This document shows positions 38,534 to 47,824 of a stretch of DNA of 64,000 bases, piece after piece. The stretch comes from CAVPUA01 sp963708805 (GTDB lineage Bacteria > Actinomycetota > Actinomycetes > Mycobacteriales > Jatrophihabitantaceae). Each line of letters opens with the position of its first letter. Position 1 is the first letter of the stretch. Both the position numbers and the translations under genes were made by a program. Below the pieces are notes generated by a model that was not told the DNA's origin, did no database searches, and saw nothing but the letters and a program-made list of their open reading frames with translations. The stretch spans positions 1,488,001 through 1,552,000 of the forward strand of contig CAVPUA010000003.1 of assembly GCA_963708805.1 (NCBI GenBank). The letters are read 5' to 3'.

Positions 38534-39890
38534 TGACGACATTTCGAGTATCGAGGTCCCGACGCAGGACGACGAAGCGACGCAGGAACGGCTGCGCCGC
38601 CAGATCGCCTACTGCGCTGACAGACGCCGTTCTATCGCGAGCTGTTCGAGAAGCACTCGATCGACCCGGCCAAGATCCGCACGCTCGAAGACGTCCGCAA
38701 CATGCCGGTGCTGGTGACTCCCGAGATCCACCGCCAGGCGCAGGAGGCGACGATCGACCGCGACGGCCACCCGTTCGGCACCTACCTGGCCGCGCCGCTC
38801 GAGGACGTGATCTCGGTCAGCTCGACGTCAGGCACGACCGGCACGCCGACGCTCTACGCGTTCACCGCGCACGACGTCGCCGTCACCGACAAGCTGTGGC
38901 AGCGCGCGCTGCGCGTTCGTCGGCGTCAAGCCCGGCGACTGCGTGCTGCAGGGCTTCGGGCTGTCGATGTACCTCGCCGGCCTGCCGCTCGTCCGTGCCC
39001 TGGAGCGGATGGGCGCCCGCCCGGTGCCGATCGGCGCCGAGGCCGGCGCCGAGAAGCTGCTGCGCATGGCCCGCCTCGTCCGCCCGCGGGTGCTGGCCTG
39101 CACGCCGAGCTACGCCGAGTACCTGCTCGAGCGGGTGCCCGACATCCTCGGCATCTCGCCGCGCGACCTCGGCATCGAGATCATCATCTGCGCGGGCGAG
39201 CCGGGCGCCGGTCTGCCCGAGGTGCGGCGCAAGCTGCAGGACGGCTGGGGCGCGAAGGTCTACGACATGCTCGGCGGCGCCCACGGAATCATGATGGCCT
39301 CCTGCGATCACGCCGAATACCAGGGCATGCACGTCCTCGGCAACGACTACTCGGTGTCGACCCACCTGGTCGACCCGACCAGCGGCGAGCCGCTCGACAT
39401 CGTCGACGGGGTCAGCGGCGAGCGGGTGAAGACGTCGATCGAGTGGGAGGCCCAGCCGCCGCTGCGCTACTCGGTCGGCGACATCTACCAGGTGTTCACC
39501 GATCCGTGTCCGTGCGGGCGTGCCGGGCAACCGGATCAAGGTGCTCGGCCGCGTCGATGATCTCTTGATCGTCAAGGGAGTGAAGATCTACCCGGCCGCG
39601 GTGAAGAATCTGGTCAACGGCTTCGTGCCCGAGGCGACCGGCGAGATGCGCATCGTGCTCGTCGCAGAAGCCGCCCCGGGTCATTCCGCCGCTGCATCTG
39701 CGGGTCGAGTACCGCGCCGGGCTCGACGACCGCCGAACAGGACGGCCTGCGCACCAAGATCGTCCAGGCCATGCACAACCGGCTCACGATCCGCCCCGAG
39801 GTCGAACTCGTGCCGGCCGGGACCCTGCCGCGCACGGAGAAGAAGCAGCAACTCATCGAGATAACCCCGCTGACAAGCGAGAAGGGATGA
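38533..39890 (+). CDS. PaaK-like aryl/acyl-CoA ligase
   Basis: The protein has about 452 residues and an intact P-loop in SVSSTSGTTGTPTLYAFTAH, then VYDMLGGAHGIMMAS, LRYSVGDIYQVF and IKVLGRVDDLLIVKGVKIYP. The C-terminal lid ends VPAGTLPRTEKKQQLIEI with the catalytic Lys. The related phenylacetate-CoA ligase activates aromatic acids; here the substrate is unknown. Frameshifts lie near 38560, 38622, 38920, 39515, 39673 and 39735. It overlaps its PaaK-like neighbour by 4 bases and the amidohydrolase gene by 4 bases. Confidence 0.87.
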
Positions 39891-40755
39891 CCGCCATGAG
39901 CGGTGCCATCGACGTCTGGTGCAACTTGTTCACCGACGAAGGCATCAAGAAGGTGTTCACCGAGAACCCCGAGGTCGCCTACAGCATGGGCGAGTCGTGG
40001 GGGCGCGATCACCTGATGGTGCCGTTCGAGCCGGACGAGTTCATCGACCGGATGGACGCCCAGGGCGTCGAGCGGGTGATCATCCCGTCGATCAAGATGA
40101 TGTTGTACCGCGACCGCGAGCTGATCAGCATCGACTGGCAGACCATCGCCGCGCTGATCGAGAAGTACCCCGACCGCATCTCGGGCAGCTTCGGCATCGA
40201 TCCCGTGGGCCGGGCTCAAGGGCGTCAAGGAACTCGAGAACGCCGTCACCAACTACGGCTTCGTCGCCGGCCACGTGCACCCGTTCGGGTTCAACACACC
40301 GATGAACGACTACCGGTTCTTCCCGGCGTACACCAAGTGCGCCGAGCTGGACGTCCCCGTGCTGTTCCAGGCCGGCCACTCGGCCGAGTTCATGCCGTCG
40401 GCGAACGGCCGGCCGATCCTGCTCGACGACATCGCGATCTACTTCCCCGAGATCAAGCTGGTCGGCTGCCACACCGGCTGGCCGTGGACCGAGGAGCTCA
40501 TCGCGATGGCGTGGAAGCACCCCAACGTCTACATCGGGGTCAGCGGTCACGCCCCGAAGTACTGGGACCCGAAGCTGGTGCAAGTTCCTCAACGCCCGCC
40601 GGCGCGGCATCGGCAAGGTCATGTGGGGCACCGACTACCCGCTGATCCAGCACGACGAGAGCCTGGCCCAGGTCGACCAGCTCGACCTGAAGCCCGAGGC
40701 CAAGGAGGCGTTGCTGCGCGGGGCGGCGTTGAAGCTCTTCAGGTTCCCGGCTTGA
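39887..40755 (+). CDS. Amidohydrolase-2 family metal-dependent hydrolase/decarboxylase
   Basis: This TIM-barrel protein has about 289 residues. It starts MTAMSGAIDVWCNLFTDEGI; the usual metal motif DxHxH at the N-terminus reads DVWCN here, so the first His pair is absent. The central KYPDRISGSFGIDPV, AGHVHPFGFNTPMNDYRFFP, VGCHTGWPWTEELIAMAWKH and VMWGTDYPL with the Asp are intact. Members include ACMSD and gamma-resorcylate decarboxylases and many hydrolases. Frameshifts near 40208 and 40583 break the frame. The ATG overlaps the ligase stop, and the end overlaps the next gene (TTGA). Confidence 0.83.
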
Positions 40756-41538
40756 CCGATTTCCTGACGGCTGGAGGCGGCCGCGCGGCGTCGCCGAGGT
40801 GATCATCGACCGGCCGCCGATGAACACGCTCGACTACGAGATGTACGAGCAGCTGGCCGCAGGTCGCCGAAGCAACTCGAGAGCGACGCCGACGGTGCGC
40901 GCGGTGCTGTTCCGCAGCGCGCACCCGACCGTCTTCGTGTCCGGCGCCGACATCGCCCAGATGAAGGACTACGACCGCCGCCGCGGGAGCCAGCGCCCGC
41001 AAGGTCGACACCGTCCACACGACGTTCCTGCGCATCCAGCGACTGGCCAAGCCGACCGTCGTGGTGATCGCCGGGCACGCTCTGGGGGGCGGCTGCGAGC
41101 TGTCGCTGTGCATGGACTTTCGGGTCATGGCCCAGGGCCGCGCCGCGCATCGGCCTGCCCGAGATCAACCTGGGCATCGTCCCCGGGGGCGGCGGAACCC
41201 AGCGCCTGGCCCGGCTGATCGGACGCGCGGCGGCTACCGAGATGCTGCTGCTGGGCAAGCGGGTCGACGCCGACGAGGCGCTGCGGATCGGCCTCGTCCA
41301 CCGCTCGTGCCCGGACGCCGATGCCGCGCTCGCCGAGGGACGCGCGCTTGCCGCTCAGCTGGCCGGCCAGTCGCCGACTGCGACGCGGTTGATCAAGCGG
41401 GCGCTCAACGACGGGGTCGACGGCGATCTCGTGCGCGGCCTGGCCGTCGAACGCGAAGCCGTGATCGAAGCGCTGGGCAGCCCGGACGCGATCGAGGGCT
41501 TCACCGCGTTCCTCGAGAAACGCCCGCCCAGCTACTGA
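40752..41538 (+). CDS. Enoyl-CoA hydratase/isomerase (crotonase family)
   Basis: This crotonase has about 262 residues. It reads VAEVIIDRPPMNTLDYEMYE, then FVSGADIAQMK for the oxyanion loop, IAGHALGGGCELSLCMDFRV with Glu at the first catalytic site, and LPEINLGIVPGGGGTQRLAR with Glu at the second, so a genuine hydratase is likely. The start is probably a TTG at 40752 overlapping the amidohydrolase stop. Frameshifts lie near 40783, 40870, 40985 and 41150. It is the last gene of the PaaK-like operon. Confidence 0.85.
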
Positions 41539-41599
41539 CCGAGCACTGCGGGGTCCACCCGGGCAGACTCTTCGTGCGAACGATTGGTGCTCTGCGGTT

Positions 41600-41646
41600 C
41601 GATTGGCGCGTTACACCGCGCCAGTCGGCGGGAAAAGCGCCAATCG
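41600..41646. other. Alternative-hairpin region after a hydratase gene
   Basis: CGATTGGCGC (41600-41609) pairs perfectly with GCGCCAATCG (41637-41646). GGCGCG (41605-41610) can instead pair with CGCGCC (41617-41622), and both structures share bases, so they exclude each other. The region lies between the hydratase stop (41538) and the next promoter. It may be a terminator or a switch; no T-run follows. Confidence 0.5.
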
Positions 41647-41725
41647 ACGACGTGGGAGCTGGTCAGGCGGCAAGCGTGATCGTCTCCTCGACAACTGCTT
41701 GCAGCCGCCCGGAAGCCTCTCATGC

Positions 41726-41776
41726 TTGACACGCTCGGGTCTCTCTCTACGATACTAAATCTAACGATCGGTTGGT
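41726..41776 (+). promoter_or_regulatory. Promoter with palindromic operator (site H)
   Basis: TTGACA (41726-41731), a 16-base spacer and TACGAT (41748-41753) form the best promoter seen in the window. The 14-mer AACGATCGGTTGGT (41763-41776) follows over the expected transcription start, just as at site C. It stands 22 bases before the GTG of the thiolase-like gene. A further half-site, TGCGAACGATTGGT, occurs at 41575-41588. Confidence 0.7.
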
Positions 41777-41797
41777 AGAGGAAATGGGGCCTGCGCA

Positions 41798-42908
41798 GTG
41801 ACGGAAACCCAGCGGACCGGGCCGAGAGTAGCGATTGTCGGTGTGGGGCAGAGCATTCACGCGCCCCGCCGGGACGACGTTGCTCACGGCGAACTGGCGC
41901 TCGAATCGATCCAGGAGGCGCTCGACCGACGCCGGCGTCGCGCTCGGTGACATCGACAACAGCGTCACCGCCAGCATGGACTTCTGGGACGGCCGCACGA
42001 TCGCCAACATGGCGATCAGCGAGGTGGTCGGTTCGTACCTGAAATCCGAGGCCCGCGTGTGCGCCGACGGCATCCAGGCGCTGATGTACGAGTGGACGCG
42101 ACTGGTCACCGGCACCTTCAAGCTCGGCCTCGTGGTCGGGCACCTGAAGGAGTCCGAGGGACGCCCGCACGACATCGAGGCAGCCGCTTTCGAACCGTAC
42201 GTGCAACGCCGCCTGGACGCCGACGCCGACGTCGTCGCCGGGTTCGCCGCCCAGCGCTACTACGAAGCGTCGGGCCACACGCCCGAAGACGCGGCTCGGG
42301 CCGTGGTCGCGGCCCGGCGTTCGGCGAAGGGCAACCTCAAGGTCACGCCGCTGACCGAGATCGACGAGCAGGCGGTGCTCGGTTCACCGGAGCTCAGCAC
42401 GCCGCTGCGCCAGCTGGACAAGGCGCCGCTGGCCGACGGCTCGTGCGCGTTCGTGATCGCGTCCGAGGAGGTGGCCCTGCAACTGGATTCCGACCCGGTG
42501 TGGATCACCGGACTCGGCACGTCGAACGACGAGTACTGGATCGACCGCGACCTCGCCACGACCAAGGCCCTGGAGCAGAGCAACGCCAAGGCCCGGCAGA
42601 TGGCCGGCTGGACCGGCGATCCCGACCTGATCGAATACAGCGCCCAGTTCGGCTTCCAGTTGCTGCAGTTCGCGCCGGGCATCGGGGCCGACCGGCTCGA
42701 CCCGGTGCGAGTGAACTCGTCCGGCGGCCGAATGGCCGGAAACCCGCTCGTCGTCGCCGGCCTGTCCCGCGTCGCAGAGTGCGTCACGCAACTGCGCGGA
42801 CGCGCCGGTGATCGCCAACGGCCGAACGTGAACCGAGCGCTCGCCCACGGTATCTCGGGACTGGGTGCGCAGGCCCATGCCGTCGTCACTCTCGAAGGAG
42901 GTGCGTGA
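41798..42908 (+). CDS. Thiolase-fold (lipid-transfer/SCP-x-type) protein 1
   Basis: The protein has about 370 residues and adopts the thiolase fold of the non-condensing SCP-x group. It starts MTETQRTGPRVAIVGVGQSI; the site of the nucleophile reads RVCADGIQALMYEW, retaining a Cys. The late segment VRVNSSGGRMAGNPLVVAGL stands for the NxGGGxxxGHP loop, with His replaced by Asn. The C-terminal GISGLGAQAHAVVTLEGG lacks the second active Cys. It resembles Ltp-type proteins that work with DUF35 partners. Frameshifts lie near 41868, 41930 and 42805. The stop overlaps the next gene by one base, with AAGGAGG between. Confidence 0.83.
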
Positions 42909-44071
42909 TGGGTCGCTCCACCGCCATCGTCGCGACCGGGCAGACCGATTTCGTCGCCCGCCGGCTGGACGTCTCGATGCCCGAGATGGTCCGCGAGGCC
43001 GTCGATCGCTGCCTGGCCTCCAAGGGACTCGGGCTGAAGGATGTCGACGCGTTCGTCGTCGGCAACATGGAGTTGTTCGAGGGCGTGAATCACCCGGAGC
43101 TCCTGTGGATCGACGCGATCGGCGCCACCGGCAAGCCGCTCTTCAAGATCAACACCGGCGGAACGGTCGGGGCGAGCGTCGCGATCATGTGCTACTACCT
43201 CGTCTCGTCCGGAATGTACGAACGGGTCATGGGCATCGGCTACGAGAAGCAGTCCGAGGGCGAGAGCCAGTCGGCGATCACGACGGTCGGCGACCCGGTG
43301 TGGGAGCGCTCGGTGATGGCCGGCGCGATCGGCAACTTCGGCGTGATGGCCTCGACCTACGTCGACCAGAGCGGCGTGACGCCGGAGCAGGCGGCGAAGG
43401 TCGCGGTCAAGGCGCGGACGAACGCCTGCCTGAATCCGCACGCCCACCTCAAGATGCCCGACATCACGGTCGAGCAGGTGGTCAACTCCCGAGTGCTCGC
43501 GCTGCCGCTGCGTCAGCTCGACATGTGCCCGACCAGCGACGGCGCCTGCGCGATCCTGGTCGCGTCGGGTGACGAGGCCAAGCGCCTGACCCCGCGCCCG
43601 GCCTGGGTCGCGGCCACCGCCACCGCTCACGAGCAGCAGTTCATGGGCGACAGCCCGGCCCGGCTGGCCGACATGCGCACGCTGCAGACGATCGCGGCGT
43701 CGATGTACAAGCAGGCCGGCATCAGCGATCCGGTGAAGGACTTCGACGTCGCCGAGATCTACGAGCCGGCCACGTACGCCGAGCTGGCGATGTACGAGAA
43801 CCTCGGGTTCTGCGCCAAGGGCCAGGGCGGCGTGCTGATGGACAAGGGCGTGACGCTGCTCGGGGGAGAGTTGCCCGTGAATCCGTCCGGCGGTGTGCTG
43901 TCGACCAATGCGGTCGGCGCGACCGCCCTCGTCCGCATGGCCGAGGCGGCCATGCAGGTGATGGGCGAAGCCGGCGAACATCAGGTACCCGACGTCGAGA
44001 CGGCGCTGGCCACCGGTTACGGCGGCAATGCCTGGACCGAGGGCATGGTCCTGAAGGGAACCGAGGGATGA
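42908..44071 (+). CDS. Thiolase-fold (Ltp2-like) protein 2 without catalytic cysteine
   Basis: This intact 387-residue thiolase-fold protein starts MGRSTAIVATGQTDFVARRL. Where thiolases have the nucleophilic Cys, this one reads KINTGGTVGASVAIMCYYLV, so no acyl-enzyme can form; the same loss marks the retro-aldolase Ltp2 of steroid side-chain degradation. DVAEIYEPATYAELAMYENL and ELPVNPSGGVLSTNAVGATA follow. The ATG at 42908 has AAGGAGG seven bases upstream. It is followed, with 4-base overlaps, by two DUF35 genes; Ltp2 also works as a complex with a DUF35 protein (ChsH2), so a C-C bond-cleaving aldolase is a reasoned guess. Confidence 0.87.
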   Translation: MGRSTAIVATGQTDFVARRLDVSMPEMVREAVDRCLASKGLGLKDVDAFVVGNMELFEGVNHPELLWIDAIGATGKPLFKINTGGTVGASVAIMCYYLVSSGMYERVMGIGYEKQSEGESQSAITTVGDPVWERSVMAGAIGNFGVMASTYVDQSGVTPEQAAKVAVKARTNACLNPHAHLKMPDITVEQVVNSRVLALPLRQLDMCPTSDGACAILVASGDEAKRLTPRPAWVAATATAHEQQFMGDSPARLADMRTLQTIAASMYKQAGISDPVKDFDVAEIYEPATYAELAMYENLGFCAKGQGGVLMDKGVTLLGGELPVNPSGGVLSTNAVGATALVRMAEAAMQVMGEAGEHQVPDVETALATGYGGNAWTEGMVLKGTEG

Positions 44072-44550
44072 CCACTCCCGCTGAGCCGATCCGGCTGGCC
44101 TACGAAGCCAACTTCGAGTTCGACTATGCCGCCGGCAAATACGCGTCCAGGTTCATGACGGAACTGCGGGACTCGAAGAAGCTGCACGGCACGAAGTGCA
44201 CCAACTGTGCACGGGTGCTGGTGCCGCCGCGCCCGATCTGCGGGATCTGCGCCGCGCCGACGGGGGATTGGGTCGAGGTCGGCCCGACCGGGACGATCAC
44301 CGGCTTCACCGTGGTCGAGGTGCCCTTCATCGACCCCATGACCGGTGTGCAGCGCCCGGTGCCCTACGGGTTCGCGTTCATCCGGCTGACCGGGGCCGAC
44401 ACGAACATCTATCACTTTCTCGACACGGCCGATCACTCCAAGCTGCACGTCGGGATGACGGTCGAGGCGGTGTTCCGCGAGGACCGAGTCGGATCGATGG
44501 CCGACATCGCGTACTACCGCACCGTTGAGAGCACGGAGGAGGCGTCATGA
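44068..44550 (+). CDS. DUF35 OB-fold zinc-ribbon protein 1
   Basis: This intact 160-residue protein has the rubredoxin-like zinc ribbon KCTNCARVLVPPRPICGICA (two CxxC pairs, 11 residues apart) and an OB-fold domain with VEVGPTGTITGFTVVEVPFI. The N-terminal helix of about 40 residues is typical. In steroid and ketoacyl metabolism these proteins form complexes with Ltp/SCP-x thiolases and bind or channel the acyl-CoA. It overlaps the preceding and following genes by 4 bases each (ATGA), implying stoichiometric synthesis with the thiolase-like protein 2. Confidence 0.9.
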   Translation: MTTPAEPIRLAYEANFEFDYAAGKYASRFMTELRDSKKLHGTKCTNCARVLVPPRPICGICAAPTGDWVEVGPTGTITGFTVVEVPFIDPMTGVQRPVPYGFAFIRLTGADTNIYHFLDTADHSKLHVGMTVEAVFREDRVGSMADIAYYRTVESTEEAS

Positions 44551-44963
44551 CCGAGCAGATGATCTTCTCCCAGCGCATCAAGCTGCCCTACCGCTACACC
44601 GCGGGCACGGCCCAGCGCGCGGCTCTCGAGGGTTTCGGCACTGGCGTCGTGCGCGGGTCGCGCTGCGAGCACTGCGAGATCGTCCTGGCGCCCGCCCGCC
44701 CGTTCTGCCCGCGGTGCTCCAACGCGACGGGCGAGACGGTCGAGCTCGGGCCGGCGGGAGTCCTCGAGGGGTGGACGGTGCGCACCCGCGACGGCGTGGC
44801 CACCACGTTCGGTCTGGTCAGGTTGGACGGCGCCGACACCGCGATGATGCACCGCGTCGAGGTCGAGCCGTCGGTATTGGCGTACGGGCTACGCGTGAAG
44901 GCCCGGTGGGCGGCTGAGAAGCACGGCGAGATCACCGACCTTGAAGCGTTCGTGGCGGAATAG
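44547..44963 (+). CDS. DUF35 OB-fold zinc-ribbon protein 2
   Basis: This second DUF35 protein has 138 residues. The ribbon is RCEHCEIVLAPARPFCPRCS, again two CxxC pairs, and the OB fold contains VELGPAGVLEGWTVRTRDGV. It is shorter, lacking the loop before DTNIYHFLD seen in protein 1. Together with the two thiolase-like genes it may form two aldolase or thiolase pairs: one probably serves the Cys-bearing and one the Cys-less partner. It is the last gene of the operon; site I starts 19 bases downstream. Confidence 0.9.
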   Translation: MTEQMIFSQRIKLPYRYTAGTAQRAALEGFGTGVVRGSRCEHCEIVLAPARPFCPRCSNATGETVELGPAGVLEGWTVRTRDGVATTFGLVRLDGADTAMMHRVEVEPSVLAYGLRVKARWAAEKHGEITDLEAFVAE

Positions 44964-44981
44964 AGACCGGCCCGCGATTGC

Positions 44982-45010
44982 TTGAAAATCTACCAAGCGT
45001 TTGGTATGAA
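44982..45010 (+). promoter_or_regulatory. Promoter with operator in the spacer (site I)
   Basis: TTGAAA (44982-44987), a 17-base spacer and TATGAA (45005-45010) form a clear promoter. ACCAAGCGTTTGGT (44992-45005), the most symmetric copy of the palindrome, fills the spacer and shares its last T with the -10 box, exactly as at site D. It drives the operon containing the TetR gene, so autoregulation is likely. Confidence 0.78.
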
Positions 45011-45039
45011 GAGCGCGACCTTCGAAGAAAAGAGTGGCC

Positions 45040-46204
45040 ATGCGTGACGCGGTAATCGTCGAGGCGGTTCGGACCCCGATCGGCAAGCGGAACGGCGGTC
45101 TGAAGGACGTCCATCCGGCCGACCTGTCCGCCCATGTCCTGAATGCGCTCGCCGAGCGCTCCGGTATCGACCCGGCCATCGTCGACGACGTCATCTGGGG
45201 CTGCGTCAGCCAGGTCGGCGAGCAGACCCTCAACGTCGGCCGCAACTCGGTGTTGGCCGCCGGCTGGCCCGAGAGCGTCCCGGCGACGACGGTCGACCGG
45301 CAGTGCGGGTCGAGCCAGCAGGCGGCGCACTTCGCCGCGGCCGGCGTCATCTCGGGGCAGTACGACGTCGCCGTCGCCGGTGGCGTCGAGAGCATGACCC
45401 GCGTGCCGATGTTCTCGAGCATCCCGGAGGGCCTCGGCCACCCGTACAGCCCGCGCGAGAACGCCCGCTACAACGACGGCCTGGTGCCGCAGGGCATCAG
45501 CTCCGAGATCATCGCCAAGAAGTGGGGCATCAGCCGGACCGATGTCGACCAGCTCGCGCTCATCTCGCACGAGCGGGCCGCGGCGGCCATCGACGAGGGT
45601 CGCTTCAAGGGTCAGATCGCCCCGATCGAGGTGCCGTCCGAAGACGGCGGCACGCGAGTGATCGACACCGACGAGGGTGTTCGTCGCGGCGGCACGCTCG
45701 AGGGTCTCGCCAAGCTCAAGCCGGCGTTCCAGGAGGACGGCATCACCACCGCCGCCAACTCCTCGCAGATCTCCGACGGCTCGGGCGCGCTTGCTGATCA
45801 TGACAAGCGAGAAGGCGGCCGCGCTCGGCCTCAAGCCGATGGCGCGACTGCACTCCTTCGCCCTGGCCGGTGTCGACCCGATCACGATGCTGAGCGGTCC
45901 GATTCCGGCCACCCGCCGCGTGCTCGAGCGTTCGGGCCTCACGCTCGAGGACATCGGCGCCTTCGAGGTCAACGAGGCGTTCGGCACCGTCGTGGCCGCC
46001 TGGCTCAAGGACATCGGCGCCGACCCGGCCCTGCTCAACCCGAACGGCGGCGCCATGGCGCTGGGCCACCCGCTCGGCGGCACCGGCGCGATCCTGATGA
46101 CCAAGCTCGTCCACCACATGGTCGACCAGAACATCAAGTACGGCCTGCAGGCGATCTGCGAGGGCGGCGGCACGGCCAACGCGACGATTCTCGAGCTGCT
46201 CTGA
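45040..46204 (+). CDS. Acetyl-CoA acetyltransferase (thiolase, FadA-like)
   Basis: This thiolase has about 387 residues and a complete active site: Cys in TTVDRQCGSSQQAAHFAAAG, GGVESMTR, NEAFGTVVAAW, His in ALGHPLGGTGAIL and the second Cys in AICEGGGTANATIL. It would release acetyl- or propionyl-CoA in beta-oxidation; FadA5 and FadA6 of steroid degradation are relatives. The start is the ATG at 45040; a GTG six bases earlier is possible. A frameshift near 45790 is present. It is the first gene of the operon from site I. Confidence 0.92.
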
Positions 46205-46210
46205 CGTCAA

Positions 46211-47042
46211 GTGGTCACAGGTCACGACCTGGAGGGGCTCGACGCGGCCCTCGCCGCGATCCCGGACGGCACAGTCGTCTACCTGGGCGGCGCGGTGCTC
46301 AACCGCCGTCCGGTGGCGCTGTGCCGGGCCCTGGCCGCGGCCGGCCGGCGCGATCTCGAGGTCGATCGCGTTCGCGGCGTCCATCGACGTCGACCTGCTG
46401 ATCGAGGCGGGGTGCGTCACGACCGTTCGTAGCGCGTACGTCGGGATGGGCCGCGTGGGGTTCGCGCCCAACTTCGTCAAGGCGGTCAAGGCCGGGACGA
46501 TCAACGACGTCGAGTACTCGGAATGGACGATGCTGCAGGGCATTCGCGCTGCCGCCGACGGTCTGCCGTTCCTGCCGACCCGAGCGGGCGGCGACTCCGA
46601 CGTGGTCGCCGCGCTGAACTACGAGTCGGTGGTCGATCCCTACACCGGCGCCAGCTATCTCGCCGTCCCGCCGCTGCGCCCGGACGTCGCGGTGATCCAC
46701 GCCTGGCGGGCCTCGCCGAACGGTGACGTCCAGTTCGGCTGGCCGCCGGAGCACCTGTGGGACGTCGACGTCCTGGCCGCGCGGGCCGCCCGGTTCGTGA
46801 TCGTGACCGTCGACGAGATCGTCAGCGCCGGCCGAGATCGCGCAGCGCAGCGAGCTGACGCGACTGTTCGGCTTCGAGGTCGACCTGCTCGTCCACGCTC
46901 CCCGGTGGCGCCTGGCCCTCGGCCTGCCCGCCGCTCTCTGGCGAGGATCACGACGCGGTGCACGCCTACGTGCGATCCGGCGGCGACCCGCAGACCCTGC
47001 TGGCGGGCGCGCCGTGTTGAGCACCGAGGTCTACGCCGCTGA
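46211..47042 (+). CDS. IpdA-like CoA-transferase-superfamily alpha subunit, pair 2
   Basis: This protein has about 277 residues. DGTVVYLGGAVLNRRPVALC opens it; GRVGFAPNFVKAVKAGTIND and LPFLPTRAGGDSDVV follow, then VAVIHAWRASPNGDVQFGWP, matching the IpdA pattern. Frameshifts near 46363, 46833, 46905 and 47010 affect it, so its end is uncertain: TGA at 47018 or, more likely, TGA at 47040, three bases before the beta start. It begins at a GTG seven bases after the thiolase stop. Substrate is inferred only by analogy with ring-opening by IpdAB. Confidence 0.82.
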
Positions 47043-47044
47043 CA

Positions 47045-47785
47045 GTGGCCGACGTGATGGGGTGCGCGCTGGCCCACGAGATCCGTGACGGCGACGTGCT
47101 GGGCGTCGGACTCGGCACGCCGCTGGCCGTACTCGCCGGCCTGCTCGCGCAACGGACGAACGCCCCGGGCGCCCACCTGCTCGCCGGCGGTGCGGTCGAT
47201 CCGGACGCCGACTTCGCCACCGTCCTCGGTGGCCCCGCCGCGCTGCTCGGACGCACGGCCGGCTTCGTGCCGCACCTCGACACCATGGGCATGGCCGAGA
47301 GCGGCCGCATGACGCTGCAGATCCTGCGTCCGGCCCAGATCGACGGTGGCGGCAACCTCAACACCAGCCGGATCGGCGACCGCGTCCGTCCCGCTGTCCG
47401 TTTTCCCGGCGGCCTGGCCACGGCCGACGTCCCGAAACTGCTGCCCCGGCTCGTCATCTACCTGCCGGCGCACACGCCCCGCAACCTGCCCGCCCGGGTG
47501 TCCTGCGTGACCGGGAGCGGCCGGGGCTGGACGGGTGAGCGTCCGACCGCCGGCGTGACCGTCCTCGTGACCGACATGGCTGTCATCGACTTCGCCGACG
47601 GCCAGGCGACCCTGCGCAGCGTGCATCCGTGGACGACCGCCGACGAGGTCCGCGAACTGACCGGTTTCGAGATGAAATCCGCCACCCAGCCTGTCGAAAC
47701 CGCGTTGCCTTCTGAGCGCGAGAGAATAGTGCTGTCTGAGCTCGACCCGGGAGCTGTGCGTGCCGGCGAGCTGAGTAAAGCATGA
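47045..47785 (+). CDS. IpdB-like CoA-transferase-superfamily beta subunit, pair 2
   Basis: This intact 246-residue protein starts at a GTG at 47045. It reads MADVMGCALAHEIRDGDVLG, VGLGTPLAVLAGLLAQRTNA, RPAQIDGGGNLNTSRIGDRV, VSCVTGSGRGWTGERPTAGV and VTDMAVIDFADGQATLRSVH, ending in the IpdB-like PWTTADEVRELTGFEM. The catalytic Glu of true CoA-transferases is not evident, as in IpdAB, so a hydratase or hydrolase activity is more likely. It is followed 39 bases later by the TetR gene. Confidence 0.85.
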   Translation: MADVMGCALAHEIRDGDVLGVGLGTPLAVLAGLLAQRTNAPGAHLLAGGAVDPDADFATVLGGPAALLGRTAGFVPHLDTMGMAESGRMTLQILRPAQIDGGGNLNTSRIGDRVRPAVRFPGGLATADVPKLLPRLVIYLPAHTPRNLPARVSCVTGSGRGWTGERPTAGVTVLVTDMAVIDFADGQATLRSVHPWTTADEVRELTGFEMKSATQPVETALPSERERIVLSELDPGAVRAGELSKA

Positions 47786-47824
47786 TGACCGAAATAACCG
47801 GTTCTCTCGGGAGTGGTGGAACAG

